Below, one piece after another: positions 32,073-33,805 of a stretch of DNA of 33,805 nucleotides (the stretch's first letter is position 1; each line of letters starts with the position of its first letter). The stretch is from an uncultured Pseudomonas sp. (GTDB lineage Bacteria; Pseudomonadota; Gammaproteobacteria; Pseudomonadales; Pseudomonadaceae). The stretch lies in the NCBI RefSeq assembly GCF_946885885.1, contig NZ_CAMPHN010000035.1:1-33805 (forward strand). Reading direction: 5' to 3'. A program made the position numbers and the translations under genes. Below the pieces are notes generated by a model, which was given only the letters and a program-made list of their open reading frames with translations, made no database searches and was not told the DNA's origin.

Positions 32073-33805
32073 TCAGAGACCGAAATGTTCGGCCGGCAGG
32101 CTCATCATGCACTCGCTGCCGGCTTCGGCCGCAGCCAGATGACCGGCGGTGCGCGGCAACAGGCGCTTGAAGTAGAAGGCGCAAGTCGCCAGTTTAGCCT
32201 GGTAGAAGGCGGCATCGTCGCTACCCGCATCCAGCTTGTCCTGCGCGACCTTGGCCATGCGTAGCCAAAAATAGCCAAGAACGACATAGCCGGAATACAT
32301 CAGATAGTCCACCGATGCCGCGCCGACCTCGTCGGCATTCTTCATCGCCGCCATCCCCAACTTTTGCGTCAGCTCACCCCATTGCCTGTTCAGCCCGGCC
32401 AACTGCGCCACGTAGCCCTTGAGCTGGGCGTGCTCGGCCTCGGCCTCGCAGAACTTATGCACCCGTTTGGTGAAGCCAAGGAGCAGCTTACCCTGGCTAC
32501 CAAGGACTTTACGCCCGAGCAGATCGAGGGCCTGGATGCCGTTGGTGCCTTCGTAGATAGGCGCGATACGACAATCGCGCACCAACTGCTCCATGCCCCA
32601 CTCGCGGATATAACCATGGCCGCCGAACACCTGCATGCCGTGGTTGGTCGCCTCCAAGCCGGTTTCGGTCATGAATGCCTTGCAGATCGGTGTGAGCAAG
32701 GCCAGCAGGTTTTCCGCCTCGTGACGCTGTTCTTCGCTTTCCCCGGCATGGGCCTGATCGAGCAATTGCGCGGTGAAGTAGGCCAGGGCGCGGTTACCTT
32801 CGTTGAACGCCTTCATGGTCAGCAACATGCGCCGCACATCAGGGTGCACGATGATCGGGTCGGCGACCTTTTCCGGCGCTTTCGGCCCGGTCAGCGCGCG
32901 CATCTGCAAACGCTCGTTGGCGTACTTCAACGCGCCCTGGAAGCTCGCTTCGCCGAGACACAGGCCCTGCATACCGGTGCCCAGCCGCGCGTGGTTCATC
33001 ATGGTGAACATGCAGTTGAGGCCCTTGTTGGCCTCGCCGATCAGATAGCCGCTGGCACCATCGAAGTTGATCACGCAGGTGGCCGAGGCCTTGATCCCCA
33101 TCTTGTGCTCGATCGAACCGCAGGACACTGCATTGCGTGCGCCCACGCCAGTGGCGGCGGGCATGTACTTGGGCACGATAAACAGCGAAATGCCCTTGGT
33201 CCCGGCCGGTGCGTCCGGCAGCTTGGCCAGCACCAGGTGGACGATGTTCTCGCTCATATCGTGCTCGCCGGCGGAGATGAAGATCTTGCTGCCGCTGATC
33301 GCATAGCTGCCGTCGGCCTGGGGCACGGCACGGGTCTTGATTAGCCCTAAGTCGGTGCCGCAATGGGCTTCGGTCAGGCACATGGTGCCGGTCCAGCGGC
33401 CTTCGGTCATCGGCGTCAGGTAAGTCTGCTTCTGTTCCTCGCTGCCATGCGCATGGATCGCCGACATGGCGCCGTGGGTCAGGCCGGGATACATGGCCCA
33501 GGACTGGTTGGCCGAAGCGACCATCTCGCTGACGATCAGGCCGAGCGACTGCGGTAGGCCCTGGCCACCATAGGTGGGGTCGGTGGACAGGCCCATCCAG
33601 CCGCCTTCGGCGTACTGGGCGAAGGCTTCCTTGAAGCCCTTGGGTGTGGTCACCACGCCCGCGTCGAACTGGCACTCCTCCTCATCGCCGGAACGATTCA
33701 GCGGCGCCAGCACCTGTTCGCAGAACTTGGCGCCTTCCTCGAGAATGGCGGCGACCATATCCGGGGTCGCATCGCTGGCGCCCTGGGCGGCATAGCTGGC
33801 GGGAA
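32073..33805 (-). CDS. FadE-like acyl-CoA dehydrogenase (partial, 5' end outside)
   Basis: At least 577 aa; the frame stays open to the window edge, so the N-terminus is missing. It is a paralogue of the gene at 30119-31897: GDEEECQFDAG, MCLTEAHCGTDLGLIKTRAVPQ, GSKIFISAGEHDMSENIVHLVLA, CGSIEHKMGIKASATCV and IYEGTNGIQALDLLGRK all line up. It ends PAEHFGL. The residues just inside the edge (PASYAAQGASDATPDMV) show that the ATG at 33758 is not the true start. Confidence 0.9.
   Translation of the reverse strand, partial: PASYAAQGASDATPDMVAAILEEGAKFCEQVLAPLNRSGDEEECQFDAGVVTTPKGFKEAFAQYAEGGWMGLSTDPTYGGQGLPQSLGLIVSEMVASANQSWAMYPGLTHGAMSAIHAHGSEEQKQTYLTPMTEGRWTGTMCLTEAHCGTDLGLIKTRAVPQADGSYAISGSKIFISAGEHDMSENIVHLVLAKLPDAPAGTKGISLFIVPKYMPAATGVGARNAVSCGSIEHKMGIKASATCVINFDGASGYLIGEANKGLNCMFTMMNHARLGTGMQGLCLGEASFQGALKYANERLQMRALTGPKAPEKVADPIIVHPDVRRMLLTMKAFNEGNRALAYFTAQLLDQAHAGESEEQRHEAENLLALLTPICKAFMTETGLEATNHGMQVFGGHGYIREWGMEQLVRDCRIAPIYEGTNGIQALDLLGRKVLGSQGKLLLGFTKRVHKFCEAEAEHAQLKGYVAQLAGLNRQWGELTQKLGMAAMKNADEVGAASVDYLMYSGYVVLGYFWLRMAKVAQDKLDAGSDDAAFYQAKLATCAFYFKRLLPRTAGHLAAAEAGSECMMSLPAEHFGL

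Overview
The window looks like a Pseudomonas-type gammaproteobacterial chromosome (Pseudomonadaceae). The evidence is GC-rich flanking genes with pseudomonad gene sets (a LemA and M48-protease pair, paired FadE-like acyl-CoA dehydrogenases, a sigma-54-type promoter, SpeB), GC-rich palindromic dispersed repeats, and a MvaT/MvaU-family xenogeneic silencer, a family essentially confined to pseudomonads.

Left flank (1 to about 10.5 kb): core metabolism. A GntP-family permease and a single-chain 3-ketoacid/short-chain acyl-CoA transferase lie behind a -24/-12 (sigma-54) promoter with three GTCCA-N6-TGGAC dyads upstream. An agmatinase (speB) and an orphan polyamine-type periplasmic binding protein face away from a pentapeptide-repeat potassium-channel-like protein. 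Then come a LysR regulator, a large M48 metalloprotease and LemA.

Accessory region (about 10.6 to 29.3 kb): mostly hypothetical genes with lower GC and different codon use. It holds a complete IS1595-family transposase gene and, 5.3 kb away, a truncated second copy in the same orientation; both have a LexA-like SOS box at the same place. Between them are unknown proteins, a Cys-His-Asp transglutaminase/papain-like protein, a small two-helix membrane protein, an XRE regulator with a perfect palindromic operator, a tiny ORF ending at a strong terminator, and a hairpin-rich non-coding stretch.

After the IS remnant sits the centrepiece: a tightly overlapping operon of a membrane-anchored PEGA plus secretin-N (STN) protein, an Mrr-like restriction-endonuclease-fold effector, a small middle component and a Rad50/DUF2326-like ABC ATPase. 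The last three make an ABC-three-component (ABC-3C) conflict system. The fourth, PilQ-N-like membrane gene is not part of the described core. A MvaT-like silencer follows and is terminated by a clear hairpin.

Beyond this are several more unrecognised modules: a possible zincin (HETIH), a papain/C39-like cysteine peptidase with a 67-aa partner, and a three-gene operon of two paralogous small proteins and a two-TM protein. A degenerate zone with a truncated HTH gene closes the region. No integrase, relaxase, tRNA or clear attachment repeat was found, so how the region was acquired is unknown.

Right flank (29.3 kb to end): a secreted endonuclease I-type DNase, a bidirectional terminator, and two paralogous acyl-CoA dehydrogenases, the second running off the window.
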